Shown here: piece after piece, positions 34,730-44,091 of the stretch
Position numbering within the stretch: the first letter of the stretch is position 1
How the letters are laid out: every line of letters begins with the position of its first letter
NCBI GenBank assembly: GCA_018266335.1
Contig: JAFEAR010000101.1
Coordinates: 62,001 to 126,000 of the forward strand
Length of the DNA stretch: 64,000 nucleotides
From: Bdellovibrionales bacterium
Lineage (GTDB): Bacteria > Bdellovibrionota > UBA2428
Direction: 5' to 3'
Notes under the pieces: model-generated
What the model was told of the DNA's origin: nothing
What the model saw: only the letters and a program-made list of their open reading frames with translations
Databases searched by the model: none
Translations under genes and position numbers: made by a program

Positions 34730-34787
34730 GCTCTTCTATCGGAACTCCGACATTAGATATTTATTAATTTTGTATAAAGCGCTGCAA

Positions 34788-36005
34788 TCAAGTGAACGGC
34801 AAAAACTTGCGCGCGCCTTTGGCGATGATGCCGGTGAAGGCCTTGTCCGCCAGGGACTCGGGCTTGCAGCGGCTGGTGCCAATTTCGCGGTGACGCAGAA
34901 TTTCGCCGGACTTCGGATCGCCCACGATGGTGTCCAAAATCCACGGATCCTGCGTGCCCTTGCGGTGCGCATACGCACCTAGCGGCGCGCTCCACGAGCC
35001 CCCCAACTTTTGTAGGAAGGCGCGTTCGCAGCGGCTAGCCCAGGAGGCTTCGGAATCTTCGATGTAGCGTAGTTTGGCGACGAGGTTGTCGTCGGACGAC
35101 GAACACACGATGCCCAGGATTCCTTGGCAGGGAGCTGGCAGCATTTGGTCCACTTGCAGCGCCACGTAGAAACGCGGGGCAATGTTCAAGCGGCGCAGGC
35201 TCGCCCACGGAACCACGACGGCGTCGACCTCGTGCGATTCGAGTTTATCGAGACGGCTTTGCACCGGGCCCGAAACGGGAACGATGTCGATGTCGGCGCG
35301 GACGGCGCGGATTTGCATGATCACGCGGCGCGAGCTAGTGCCCACGCGCGCTTTGTACGGCAATTCTTGGATAGCGCCGTAGGTGGAGCGAGTGACGAGC
35401 GCATCGCGCGGGTCTTCGCGGCGCAGAGCGGCCGCGAGCGTAAGACCGGCCGGCAGATCCACGGGAATGTCTTTCATGTCGTGCACGGCCATGCTCAAAA
35501 GGCCAGCCGTGATCGCGTCGTCGAGTTCCTTCGTGAACACGGACTTCAGTAAATTAGTCGGAGTCGTGAGCAACAGCTCAGGGCTGTTATCAACGCTGAT
35601 GGCTAGCGGTTTGATATGGAGCTTGTCCGAGGCGTGCTTGCCAATGAAGGTCTTTTCGAGTTCATCGGCCTGGGCTTTGGCCAGAGCGCTGCTGCGCATG
35701 CCGATGGTGTATTCCCCCTGGGGGAAGAAGGGGCCCGTTTGCTGTTTTTTAGCGTCGAGCTTTTTATCGCCGCCGCTTTTGCGCATGGGAAAGGTGCCAA
35801 TGAATTCCATGCCCGGCCGGCGCGGAGGCAAGGGCTCGGCAGCTTTAACGGGAGCGGAGGCTTTTACGGGCGCAGTCTTTTTGGGGGCAACGGCCTTGGC
35901 GGGCGCTGCCTTCTTAGCCGGTTGAGCCGTCTTTACCGAATGCGGACGAGCTTTGACGGCGGGTTTTCCGGGGGATTTTTTAACTGCGGATCGTTTTTCA
36001 GCCAT
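34788..36005 (-). CDS. HemC paralogue lacking the dipyrromethane cysteine
   Basis: About 405 residues. The first 95 are Lys/Ala/Pro-rich and low complexity; the rest is a porphobilinogen deaminase fold. Conserved are catalytic Asp179 (H-D-M-K-D), R226-R227 (T-S-S-R-R) and R251. The cofactor-attachment site G-G-C-x-x-P reads L-G-G-S-W-S-A-P-L-G here, so the essential Cys is absent; the arginine of R-G-N-V is Ser245. Without Cys it should not hold a dipyrromethane primer and may be a pseudoenzyme or have a new role. I chose ATG 36005 (GGAGG 12 bases before) over GTG 36023. The gene overlaps the end of hemA by 73 bp. Confidence 0.85.
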   Translation of the reverse strand: MAEKRSAVKKSPGKPAVKARPHSVKTAQPAKKAAPAKAVAPKKTAPVKASAPVKAAEPLPPRRPGMEFIGTFPMRKSGGDKKLDAKKQQTGPFFPQGEYTIGMRSSALAKAQADELEKTFIGKHASDKLHIKPLAISVDNSPELLLTTPTNLLKSVFTKELDDAITAGLLSMAVHDMKDIPVDLPAGLTLAAALRREDPRDALVTRSTYGAIQELPYKARVGTSSRRVIMQIRAVRADIDIVPVSGPVQSRLDKLESHEVDAVVVPWASLRRLNIAPRFYVALQVDQMLPAPCQGILGIVCSSSDDNLVAKLRYIEDSEASWASRCERAFLQKLGGSWSAPLGAYAHRKGTQDPWILDTIVGDPKSGEILRHREIGTSRCKPESLADKAFTGIIAKGARKFLPFT

Positions 36006-37252
36006 TGCTCGGGTTGCCTCCACGCTCTGACGAGAACTCCGAGAACTTGACTTGAAAGAGGCTCCCCAACCTGGTTGAGTTCCTCGATCAGTCGATGTAG
36101 GAGCTTCGCGTTAAGCGCCCGAGACATATACTCTAATTGGCCAGAATTTTCCAGTTCGTTTTGCGGTTGTCCGAGATTTTTGAGCGACTCTAAAACCCCT
36201 TCGAGCTCGGCCAAAAGAGGGCCGCGCGCTTTAATTTCGGCGGCTTGAGCAATCGTTTGGAGTTCGGCATCCAGAATCGCGAGGGCCTGGTCCAGCGTTT
36301 TACGGCGTTCGGAGGCGTTGGCTTCGGCCCGGTTGCTGAACTCATCCACGTTACGCACGTAGAAGCCCTTGTAGCCGTGAATGTTTTCGTCGGCGTTGCG
36401 GGGAAGGCCAAGATCGAGAATCACTCGGGGGCCCGGAGCGAGGGTGAGGTCGCGGCGGCGGCTAGCGGCCCTCAGCGTGCCCAAAGTGACAATGGGCTCC
36501 GGGCTACGGGTGGCGAGCACAATGACCGGATGTTGCCAGACTAAATCGTGGAGGCGTTCGTAGCTATCTAAACGGCATTGGCTGGCTAGAGAGTGCGCAA
36601 GAATCTTTTCGGGCGAGCGGTTAATCCAGGTGATGTTCCCTAGCCCATTGCGGTGCAAGCGTTGAATCGCCTGGAGCGCCATGGAGCCGGCTCCTACGAC
36701 AAGAGCCGGTTTGTTGGAAAGGTCATCGAAGACGTCTGAAAGACCGTCTACGGCCACGTGGGCCACGCTCACCAGGCCCTGCCCGAGGCTGGTCGAGCTA
36801 CGAATTTTTTTGGCCGCGCGGAGAGCTTGTTGCAGGGCCCAGTCCAGCGTGCCTCGAAGGTGGCCTCCCTCGCGGGCTTTGGTGGCGGCGTCGCGCACCT
36901 GCCCCATGATTTGTGTTTCGCCGAGTACTTCGGATTCCAAGCTCGAAGCCACGCGAATGAGATGGCGCAGGGCTTCGAGGCCACCGTGGAAGCGGGCGTA
37001 GGGCGCAAATCCGGGGCCCCGAATTTGGGCCCAGAGCGAAAGCACATCGGCGGGATCCATGCCGGCACCGTAAACTTCTACGCGGTGGCAGGTGCCCACG
37101 TAAAAAAGCGAAGCTTCCGGATGCTTTTGGCGACACTCCAGCAAAAGCCGCTGAACTTGCTCTTCGGGCAGCGAGGCCTTTTCGCGAATGGACGCGGCGA
37201 TTTCCTCGCGGGCGCTAAAGCTCCAGCAAAAGAGGCTGTCTAAGTCTGCCAT
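35933..37252 (-). CDS. hemA: Glutamyl-tRNA reductase
   Basis: 439 residues. The N-terminal domain has the catalytic Cys55 in Y-V-G-T-C-H-R-V-E, then S-E-V-L-G-E-T-Q-I-M-G-Q-V. The NADPH domain has G-A-G-S-M-A, and a C-terminal helical dimerisation region follows. It reduces Glu-tRNA to glutamate-1-semialdehyde, the first step of C5 heme synthesis. Its ATG directly follows the TAG of the ccsA/hemX-like gene, and its end overlaps the HemC paralogue gene. The C-terminus is basic and Pro-rich. Confidence 0.95.
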   Translation of the reverse strand: MADLDSLFCWSFSAREEIAASIREKASLPEEQVQRLLLECRQKHPEASLFYVGTCHRVEVYGAGMDPADVLSLWAQIRGPGFAPYARFHGGLEALRHLIRVASSLESEVLGETQIMGQVRDAATKAREGGHLRGTLDWALQQALRAAKKIRSSTSLGQGLVSVAHVAVDGLSDVFDDLSNKPALVVGAGSMALQAIQRLHRNGLGNITWINRSPEKILAHSLASQCRLDSYERLHDLVWQHPVIVLATRSPEPIVTLGTLRAASRRRDLTLAPGPRVILDLGLPRNADENIHGYKGFYVRNVDEFSNRAEANASERRKTLDQALAILDAELQTIAQAAEIKARGPLLAELEGVLESLKNLGQPQNELENSGQLEYMSRALNAKLLHRLIEELNQVGEPLSSQVLGVLVRAWRQPEQWLKNDPQLKNPPENPPSKLVRIR

Positions 37253-38038
37253 CTACACGAACCAGTTCAGCGGCATATGAATGGCCGAACCAGCTCCCCC
37301 CATGAAGATGTAAAAGAACGCCACAAAGAGCAGCGCAATAGCGATGTAAAATTTATAGATCCAACGTGTGCCGGCAGGAACAGAAAGGCTGAATTGAAAG
37401 CCAAGCGCGAGAGCTAGCCACAGGACCACGGTTGCTACGACTTTGGGATCGATCCACCAGGCTACGGTGCCTGCACTTTCGCCCGCAGCGATTCGGGGCC
37501 AACGCAACATGGCTGTTAGAACTGCTAGAAACACCCCCAGGCCCCAAGCTGAGAAAGCCAAATGCAAGGACCGTTCACAAAGCGAAGCAAGGGCTTCGAG
37601 GGGAGGGAGTTTAAGGCGCGACGCGCGACGTTCCCAAGAACTACGGCGAAGCGAGGCATCTTGAGCGAGCCAGAGTGCGGCTGCAACGGCCATGATGAGC
37701 ACAATGCCCATGCCCGCGGTAAGGAGACTCGCGTGCAAGAGGGTGAGCCAGCGAATGGACTCGGGCTCTAGACTAATGCGGCGCGGAGCTTCCACGAAAG
37801 CCAGACCCCAATAACTGAGCCAGCTTCCCGATATAAAGGCGAGGACCCACCCCTGCGCTGTTTTTAGGGAAGGGTTTATAGTGCGCGGCCGAACGGCCGC
37901 AAGCACCACGGCCATGCCCCATAGGATGGCGCCAAATAGGGTTGCCAAAATTGCCCTTCCCCCAACAATATCCAGCCCCCACGGAATGAGGAGGACTCCC
38001 CAGAATTCTAAAGCACGAGAGAGTTTGGAGCGGGTCAT
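37253..38038 (-). CDS. CcsA/HemX-like integral membrane protein
   Basis: 261 residues with about eight transmembrane segments. A central L-H-A-S-L-L-T-A-G-M-G segment and a late H-L-A-F-S-A-W-G segment carry the conserved histidines seen in HemX/CcsA-family proteins. HemX modulates HemA levels in Bacillus, and CcsA/ResC proteins handle heme for cytochrome c assembly. Its gene order (this gene-hemA-hemC paralogue) favours a HemX-like role, but with many c-type cytochromes nearby a system II assembly role is also possible. The W-W-D motif of CcsA is not clear. SD AAGGA before the ATG. Confidence 0.7.
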   Translation of the reverse strand: MTRSKLSRALEFWGVLLIPWGLDIVGGRAILATLFGAILWGMAVVLAAVRPRTINPSLKTAQGWVLAFISGSWLSYWGLAFVEAPRRISLEPESIRWLTLLHASLLTAGMGIVLIMAVAAALWLAQDASLRRSSWERRASRLKLPPLEALASLCERSLHLAFSAWGLGVFLAVLTAMLRWPRIAAGESAGTVAWWIDPKVVATVVLWLALALGFQFSLSVPAGTRWIYKFYIAIALLFVAFFYIFMGGAGSAIHMPLNWFV

Positions 38039-38098
38039 GACGAGTCCTTTTAGTGCGACATTCTAGGCATCCTGTCCAGTAGCAACTGTACGTGTTCC

Positions 38099-38127
38099 TT
38101 GAAGCCCTGGAAGATTGGGATTAAGTT
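38099..38127 (+). promoter_or_regulatory. Candidate trxA promoter, near-leaderless
   Basis: TTGAAG (38099-38104), 17 bases, TAAGTT (38122-38127). The trxA ATG is 7 bases after the -10 (38134), so a transcript would begin at or next to the start codon. Confidence 0.35.
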
Positions 38128-38133
38128 AAAGGG

Positions 38134-38457
38134 ATGGGAAACATTGCACAAGTATCCGATGCTTCTTTTGACTCGGACGTTATCAAATCTGACCAACCCG
38201 TTCTCGTCGACTTCTGGGCTGCCTGGTGCGGTCCGTGCCGCGCTTTGGCGCCGAAGATCGAAGAACTCAGCGCGAGCTACACCGGTAAAGTGAAGTTCGT
38301 GAAAATGGACGTGGACGCGAACCCCCAGGTTCCGCCCCAGTTCGGCATTCGCGGCATTCCGACCCTGATTCTCTTCAAGGGCGGCAAAATGGTCGATCAA
38401 CTCGTGGGTAACCAGCCCAAGGAAGTGATTGAACAACTGCTCGCAAAAAGTCTGTGA
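38134..38457 (+). CDS. trxA: Thioredoxin
   Basis: 107 residues, standard length. The active site W-C-G-P-C follows F-W-A-A, and the cis-Pro lies in G-I-R-G-I-P-T-L. It reduces protein disulfides in the cytosol using thioredoxin reductase. The stop overlaps the GTG start of hslO by 4 bp, joining a disulfide reductase to a redox-sensed chaperone in one operon. Confidence 0.97.
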   Translation: MGNIAQVSDASFDSDVIKSDQPVLVDFWAAWCGPCRALAPKIEELSASYTGKVKFVKMDVDANPQVPPQFGIRGIPTLILFKGGKMVDQLVGNQPKEVIEQLLAKSL

Positions 38458-39344
38458 ATCAACCCACCGCCCCGCAGGGGACGGGTTTTCTGCGCAAGGC
38501 CCTCAGTGCCGACGGCACGATTATCGTCGCCATTGAAGCCAAAGACCTTCTCCAGGCGCAGATGGACAGAACCCACGCGCATCCGCCTTCTATGATCCAT
38601 CTGGGTCAGGCCATGCTGTCGGCTCTGCTGATTCAAGCGTTGACCGATCCCGAAGAGAACGATCGTGTGCAGGCAGAATGGCTGGTCGACGGGCCCTTTG
38701 GGCATGTGTACGCCGAAGCCTTCGGCACCGGCCGACTCCGGGGTACTGTAGGTAATCTTAAGACGCCGGCCGAATTATTAGGGCAGAGTGTGGGGAACGG
38801 AGTATTCCAAGTGCGCAAGCACCACAACTCTTCCGTTTACACGGGCATGATCGAAACGACCGGACAAATCAGCACGGACCTCGTGGAGTACCTGGAAAAA
38901 TCTGAGCAGCGGCTCTGTGGCGCGAATTTGTCGGTGAAAATCGAATGGGACGAGTCCGGAACGGCTGATAATTTTCCGTTCCGCATCAAGAGTGCCCATG
39001 GATTCTTGGTGCACGTGTTGCCCGAAGGTGTCTCGGGCGAGCGTCGCCAAAAACTACTTGAACGCTGGGACGCGCAAATTCGTGCGCTGGGACCCATTTC
39101 GCAATGGAAGTTATCGGTTGAGTCGCGCACGGTCACCGAAGAAATGGTGTCCATGTTGAGCATGGAAATTCCCCACCGCACTATTTTTGAGACTCCCGTC
39201 AACTTGCATTGCACCTGCTCCGAAGATCGCGCGGCCCGCGCTGTGGCCCTCCTGGGCCCCACTACGCCGGGAGCGCCTGCGCACACCGTGCGCTGCGAGT
39301 TTTGCGGTGCCGTGTACCAAATTGGCGCCTACGCGCATTCGTGA
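38454..39344 (+). CDS. hslO: Redox-regulated chaperone Hsp33
   Basis: 296 residues, usual size. The C-terminal zinc switch has C-T-C and, about 30 residues later, C-E-F-C; the four cysteines bind zinc when reduced and form disulfides under oxidation to activate holdase function. The N-terminal body matches Hsp33, with Q-A-E-W-L-V-D-G-P-F-G and E-T-T-G-Q-I. The interval between the cysteine pairs is longer than usual (A-R-A-V-A-L-L-G-P-T-T-P-G-A-P). Cotranslated with trxA. Confidence 0.94.
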   Translation: MNQPTAPQGTGFLRKALSADGTIIVAIEAKDLLQAQMDRTHAHPPSMIHLGQAMLSALLIQALTDPEENDRVQAEWLVDGPFGHVYAEAFGTGRLRGTVGNLKTPAELLGQSVGNGVFQVRKHHNSSVYTGMIETTGQISTDLVEYLEKSEQRLCGANLSVKIEWDESGTADNFPFRIKSAHGFLVHVLPEGVSGERRQKLLERWDAQIRALGPISQWKLSVESRTVTEEMVSMLSMEIPHRTIFETPVNLHCTCSEDRAARAVALLGPTTPGAPAHTVRCEFCGAVYQIGAYAHS

Positions 39345-39424
39345 AGATTCCACAAAGCAGCCGCCGAAAGATTTGTTAGGGGCTTTTTCGTAAAGATTCG
39401 CTCTACGTCCTCCGAAAAGCTCTC

Positions 39425-41515
39425 ATGCGGAGCTTATTCTTTCGTTCACTTTTTCTGGTCGGCAGTGCAAATGCGGTGGCGCAATCGAGTTCACCGCTAA
39501 TTGCAAGCGTTTGGGTAGATGGCAAGCAGGTTTGGACGGCCGAAGGTCCCGCGAGTTTCACGTTGCTCCCTTCGCAAAAGGTGACGCTGCGGGGAACGGG
39601 TTTTGGTGCAGGGCCCGATGTGGATTACTCCAAAATCATGATCGGTAATAGTCGCGTGCTCGAACGCGACCTGCCTTTCTTTGAGGGCAAATTAAATTTG
39701 CTCACCAAGGATTTTTACGAAACGTCTAAACTTCGAGAAGTAGAGTATTCGGACATTCTGCGCTGGAACGATGGCGAAGTTGTTTTTCGGGTTCCCACGC
39801 ATGCGCATTCGGGAAATTTGAGTCTGCAGGTGCAGCGACGAACGGGCTATAATTTTTCGCTCAGCGATCTTGGCAAACCGCACATCGTGTTTGATCCCCT
39901 CACCGAACGCATCACACACGAAACTTATGTGCGCAAATCAGCCGGCATCGACACGCTGGGAACGGCTGCGCAATCGAATGCGATTCCGGTCGAAGTCAAC
40001 AACGGAAACTTTGAACAGATGCGCACGTTGGGCGAAGCTATCTTTTGGTCTTATGACTTTAACATTGGCATGACCCACCATTTGGTTGGCCTGGATTGGT
40101 ACAAAATCATGAAGGGCGAAGCGAAGGATCCCGTCACGGGTTTGCTGGCGACGCCGGCGCTTTTCGGCGCGATTCCCCTTACGGCAGGAGAGGTGCCGGC
40201 AGTGGCCACGACCGGATTTAATTTTGATCCCTACCCCATGGTGACGCCCATGAAACCCATCTGGGGCGCACCGGCACCCCTGACCAAGGGGCCCGGACTA
40301 CCTACAGGCTACGTGGGTTTTATTAGCGGCCAGGCGGTCAATCCGATCACGAGTCAGAAAGAAATGCACATCGGCTTTAGTTGTATTTCCTGTCATGCGC
40401 AGGCCGTGCAGTACGAAGATCGTCCGGGACATTTGGTGAAGCAGGTTGTTCCGGGGCTTCCGAACCCCGATTGGAACATGAAGTGGACGGTGCTGGGTAA
40501 TTTTGAAGGCGTAAAGGGCACCGAAAAAATTAATGGTAAGAACATGAAGGTCGATAAAACCTTTTTGCTCTATAACCTGCCTTCGGGCACGGGGGAGCAC
40601 ACCATCGTGCGCTTGAACACGGCTCCCGGCCGCTACGGCAACGACAATCTCTATTCGCCCACGGCGATTCCCGTGATCACGCGGCACACGCCCGTGCGGC
40701 GCGCGCTCTCGCGCACTGAAATGGTGGCGGGATTTGAAGGTTCCTATATGCACTCGCAGGAGCCGGATGGTGCCATTGGCGTGATGGACTCCCAATCACT
40801 TGCAGCACTCACGGCGTACATGACCACGCTCGATCGCAACGATGAGGCGCTCAACCGAGTAGGCCTGTACCGCACGCTCGCCAGCAAGGGCGCGCGCGGA
40901 GATATCGATTCGGTGAGTGAAGGCGAATTTGTGCAGCGGGGTCCCGATGCTTTTCCCAAGCTGGTTTCGCGCCTGACTCGGGGAGCGGATATTTACGGTC
41001 GCTACTGTATTTCGTGTCACGCCAATAACTACGGCACGAACACCGACGAGAACATGCTTCCGCTCTCGCAAGTGGGCATGTACTTTAGTCCGACGATCTT
41101 TAACCGCGAGACGCAATCCGTGCGTACAGCCATGCTCCGCAACGTGTACTGGGTGGCCAAGCGTGGCCTGCTGCGCGATGGACACGTGAAGACGCTTGAA
41201 GATTTACTGAACCCCGATCGCTTGCGCACCGATTCGGACCTCTACAAAAAGTACTACACCTTGCATCCGGGATCGTTTCACATTCCCAAGGGCAATGCTG
41301 CCCAAGAAGCAGCGGCGCGCAACCACGTGTACTTTGTGGATGTGCCGTGGGCCACGGACCAGCTCTACTGGGACTACCAAAAAATGCTGCGCGAGTTTGG
41401 GCCGCGCGAGTTGGGCTCGACCACGCACGTGTCGTTACCGGCCGCTCCCCACCCCTGGACAGTGGAGCGCGCCGACGAGATGGACGATCTTATTCTGTAT
41501 TTGATGACTCTGTAG
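39425..41515 (+). CDS. Secreted di-heme cytochrome c with N-terminal IPT/TIG-like domain
   Basis: 696 residues with a signal peptide (S-A-N-A-V-A-Q, cleavage about residue 20). Residues about 35-145 resemble an IPT/TIG immunoglobulin-like domain (L-R-G-T-G-F-G, W-N-D-G-E-V-V-F-R-V-P, S-G-N-L-S-L-Q-V). Two heme motifs follow: C-I-S-C-H at 320-324 and C-I-S-C-H at 528-532. Size and the about 200-residue heme spacing recall the di-heme RoxA/rubber-oxygenase and MauG-like groups, a weak similarity only. The late segment R-G-L-L-R-D-G-H-V-K-T-L-E-D-L-L is a frequent feature of di-heme peroxidase-like proteins. Its end overlaps the convergent mrdA gene by 26 bp. Confidence 0.75.
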   Translation: MRSLFFRSLFLVGSANAVAQSSSPLIASVWVDGKQVWTAEGPASFTLLPSQKVTLRGTGFGAGPDVDYSKIMIGNSRVLERDLPFFEGKLNLLTKDFYETSKLREVEYSDILRWNDGEVVFRVPTHAHSGNLSLQVQRRTGYNFSLSDLGKPHIVFDPLTERITHETYVRKSAGIDTLGTAAQSNAIPVEVNNGNFEQMRTLGEAIFWSYDFNIGMTHHLVGLDWYKIMKGEAKDPVTGLLATPALFGAIPLTAGEVPAVATTGFNFDPYPMVTPMKPIWGAPAPLTKGPGLPTGYVGFISGQAVNPITSQKEMHIGFSCISCHAQAVQYEDRPGHLVKQVVPGLPNPDWNMKWTVLGNFEGVKGTEKINGKNMKVDKTFLLYNLPSGTGEHTIVRLNTAPGRYGNDNLYSPTAIPVITRHTPVRRALSRTEMVAGFEGSYMHSQEPDGAIGVMDSQSLAALTAYMTTLDRNDEALNRVGLYRTLASKGARGDIDSVSEGEFVQRGPDAFPKLVSRLTRGADIYGRYCISCHANNYGTNTDENMLPLSQVGMYFSPTIFNRETQSVRTAMLRNVYWVAKRGLLRDGHVKTLEDLLNPDRLRTDSDLYKKYYTLHPGSFHIPKGNAAQEAAARNHVYFVDVPWATDQLYWDYQKMLREFGPRELGSTTHVSLPAAPHPWTVERADEMDDLILYLMTL

Positions 41516-43535
41516 GTGCGTCGGGGTCCAGCGTTCCGCTGGATTCCATGATCTCGGGCTTGCTCGGGAGCGGAGCACTTTGGGGCACGCTCACGGCGCT
41601 GCGGGCCGTTTTAGTGCGCGGCACTTTGGGAGCAGCTTGCTCGGCCGAGAGCGGTTGCGGGCCGTGGAGGGCCGATTCCGCTTGTTTCTTTTCCCACCAT
41701 TTATCGAACACGACGCGCGCGACGGGGGCTGCCCCGCCGGAGCCGGAGCATTCGTGCAGACCGAACACCACCACGACAATTTCGGGATTCTCGCGCGGAG
41801 CAAAGCCAGCGAACCAGCCGTGGTCGCGGTGCTCGAAAGGTTTGGTGAGGCACGGGCGTTTGAGTTCCTCTTTAGTTTGGCTCGTCATTTGTACGGTGCC
41901 CGTTTTGCCGCTGATTAAATTTTCCTTCATGTGCACGGCGCGGAAGGCTGTGCCGTGCGGGTCGTTGGCCACGGCAAACATGCCAGCCTTTACCATGTCG
42001 ATGTACTTGGGATTCGTGCGGCGGGTGGCCATGACTTCGGGGCCGTAGCGCGCCACCACTTCGCCCTGCTGGTTTTCGATGCGTGAAACAACGTACGGGC
42101 GGTACAGATTGCCCCCGTTGATCATGGTGGAATAGGCGTTAGCAAGTTGAATAGGAGTCACCAGATTGTAACCCTGGCCGATGCCTTCGGATAGGTTTTC
42201 TCCGGGCGTCCACGGCTGTTTCAATGCTTTCATTTTCCAGGCTTCCGTGGGCATGAGTCCGGGAACTTCGTTGAAGAGTTCGATACCCGATTTGCGGCCG
42301 AAGCCAAACTCCATGGCCGTTTTGGAAATCGGATCAACGCCCAACTTGATTGCGAGCTGGTAGAAATAAATATCGCAGCTGCCCTTGATAGCTCCGAATA
42401 AATTCACGGGGCCGTGTGTTTTGTGGCAGTGGTACGTGCGGTTGCCGAACTTCATGGCGCCGGTGCAGTTCACCACGGTGTTTTCGTCGATCACGCCGGC
42501 TTCTAATCCTGCAATAGCCGTCATGACTTTGAAGGTGGAGCCCGGTGGATAGTGATCTTGAATGGCTTTGTTGCGCAGCGGCCCCCATTTGTTCCGCATG
42601 AAACCCTGCCAAAGCTCCGAGGCTTTGTTGGTCATTTCGGTGGGGTTAAAACTTGGTTGTGAGACCATGGCGAGTACTTCGCCGGTGCGAGGGTCTAGCG
42701 CCACCACCGTGCCCATTTTGCCCTGAAGCGCTTTGGCTGCAGCTTCCTGCAAATCAGCGTCGATGGTGAGCACCAAGTTGTTGCCGGGCTGTGGAGGTAA
42801 ATTGCGCTTCAGTGAACCGGGCACGCTCGTGTCTGGGGTGTTGTTTTGCAGTCGGTGGCCGTGAGCGTTGACAACTACAAAGCGTACGCCGTCATTGCCG
42901 CGCAGGTATTTTTCCCAACGCCGCTCGAGGCCGAACTTACCGATCCAATCGCCGAGTTCGTATTCGGTGCCATTCTTGTTGTACTTTTCGAGTTCCTCTT
43001 TGCCCACTTCGCCGATGTAGCCGAAGAGGTGTGCACCAATTTGCTCCTGTAGGTAAGTACGCCGAATGCGCGGTTCTACCTCCACGCCGGACAGGCCTTC
43101 TTTAAAGCTTTCAATTTTTACGATGAGGGGCCATGGCGCATTTTCTATGAGCGAGACGGGCTGAAATTTGGGCGCCGCGCGAGTTTTTTCGTTGTAGCGT
43201 GCGAGCAAACGCTCGGCTGATTCGCCGCCCATTTCAGCCAAGCGTGTGATCACGGCGACGGGGTCCTTCACGAATTGCGGTGTGACGGTCACGTCCATCT
43301 GTAGGCGATTGTCGACCATGAGTTTGTAATTGCGGTCAAAAATGAGGCCGCGCGGGCCCGGCAATTTTTCTTTTCGCAGTGAGTTTTGCTCGGAGAATCG
43401 ACGGTAAAAGTTGCCCTTCAGCACCTGCAGATAGACGAGGCGCAGGGCCAGCATAAAGATGACCAAACAAATGGAATAGAAAAGCCACGGAAAGCGGTGT
43501 TGAAAATCTTTGATGGTCTGGCCTTGTCCTAGCAT
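41490..43535 (-). CDS. mrdA: Penicillin-binding protein 2 (peptidoglycan transpeptidase)
   Basis: 681 residues with one N-terminal transmembrane helix (about 17-37). The class B PBP layout is present: dimerisation domain, then the transpeptidase with S-T-F-K (catalytic Ser about 333), S-C-D in place of S-x-N, and S-G-K-T-G (about 541). It crosslinks peptidoglycan in the elongasome. The C-terminal 60 residues are a Pro/Ser/Thr-rich tail not seen in E. coli PBP2. Last gene of mreC-mreD-mrdA on this strand. Confidence 0.95.
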   Translation of the reverse strand: MLGQGQTIKDFQHRFPWLFYSICLVIFMLALRLVYLQVLKGNFYRRFSEQNSLRKEKLPGPRGLIFDRNYKLMVDNRLQMDVTVTPQFVKDPVAVITRLAEMGGESAERLLARYNEKTRAAPKFQPVSLIENAPWPLIVKIESFKEGLSGVEVEPRIRRTYLQEQIGAHLFGYIGEVGKEELEKYNKNGTEYELGDWIGKFGLERRWEKYLRGNDGVRFVVVNAHGHRLQNNTPDTSVPGSLKRNLPPQPGNNLVLTIDADLQEAAAKALQGKMGTVVALDPRTGEVLAMVSQPSFNPTEMTNKASELWQGFMRNKWGPLRNKAIQDHYPPGSTFKVMTAIAGLEAGVIDENTVVNCTGAMKFGNRTYHCHKTHGPVNLFGAIKGSCDIYFYQLAIKLGVDPISKTAMEFGFGRKSGIELFNEVPGLMPTEAWKMKALKQPWTPGENLSEGIGQGYNLVTPIQLANAYSTMINGGNLYRPYVVSRIENQQGEVVARYGPEVMATRRTNPKYIDMVKAGMFAVANDPHGTAFRAVHMKENLISGKTGTVQMTSQTKEELKRPCLTKPFEHRDHGWFAGFAPRENPEIVVVVFGLHECSGSGGAAPVARVVFDKWWEKKQAESALHGPQPLSAEQAAPKVPRTKTARSAVSVPQSAPLPSKPEIMESSGTLDPDAPTESSNTE

Positions 43536-43539
43536 GGCA

Positions 43540-44091
43540 TCACCTCAAAGCTCCGGGCTTTAGCTCGCGTGCTTCTTCGGCTTCGTGTTCGAAAAAAGCA
43601 TCCCATGCGGCCAGTAGGGGAAATATGAACCATGCCAGGAGCGCAGTTAAAAGAGTGGTCGTGAAAATATCTTTTAACAAAAAACTGAGAGGAAACCCGC
43701 GGTCTGAGCCGCCGCTGAGGAGTACGTAAACGATGGCTTTGGAAATGAGATTTCCGAGAGCCGTAAGACCAGTGAATTCACGTCGACCTTCGAGTGTGAA
43801 AGTGGTGAGAATGGCTTTTAGAGCGAGCGCCGTCCATACCTGCACGGCCACGTAAGTGGGCCACGGATAGCCGACAGTCGACGAGGCCATAAACGAAAAA
43901 ATTAGAGTTAAAAAAGTAAGCTGGCCCCAATTCCGAGTGACTGCCAGGTAGGTGATAAGCACAGGCATTACGTGGACGGGGCCCAAAAGCGGCAGTTCTA
44001 CGGCCGTTTCAACAATCTGTATGCCGAACACCAACACCAGAATGAGCGGCCATTCAATGAAGCGCTTCTGGGTTTGGGTAAGAGTGATCAT
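43540..44091 (-). CDS. mreD: Rod-shape protein MreD
   Basis: 183 residues with about five transmembrane segments. Assignment rests on its place between mreC and mrdA and on the MreD-like pattern of an N-terminal helix with L-G-P-V-H-V-M-P. It helps anchor the elongasome in the inner membrane. It overlaps mreC by 4 bp and precedes mrdA by 4 bp. Sequence conservation in this family is low, so the call depends on context. Confidence 0.87.
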   Translation of the reverse strand: MITLTQTQKRFIEWPLILVLVFGIQIVETAVELPLLGPVHVMPVLITYLAVTRNWGQLTFLTLIFSFMASSTVGYPWPTYVAVQVWTALALKAILTTFTLEGRREFTGLTALGNLISKAIVYVLLSGGSDRGFPLSFLLKDIFTTTLLTALLAWFIFPLLAAWDAFFEHEAEEARELKPGALR

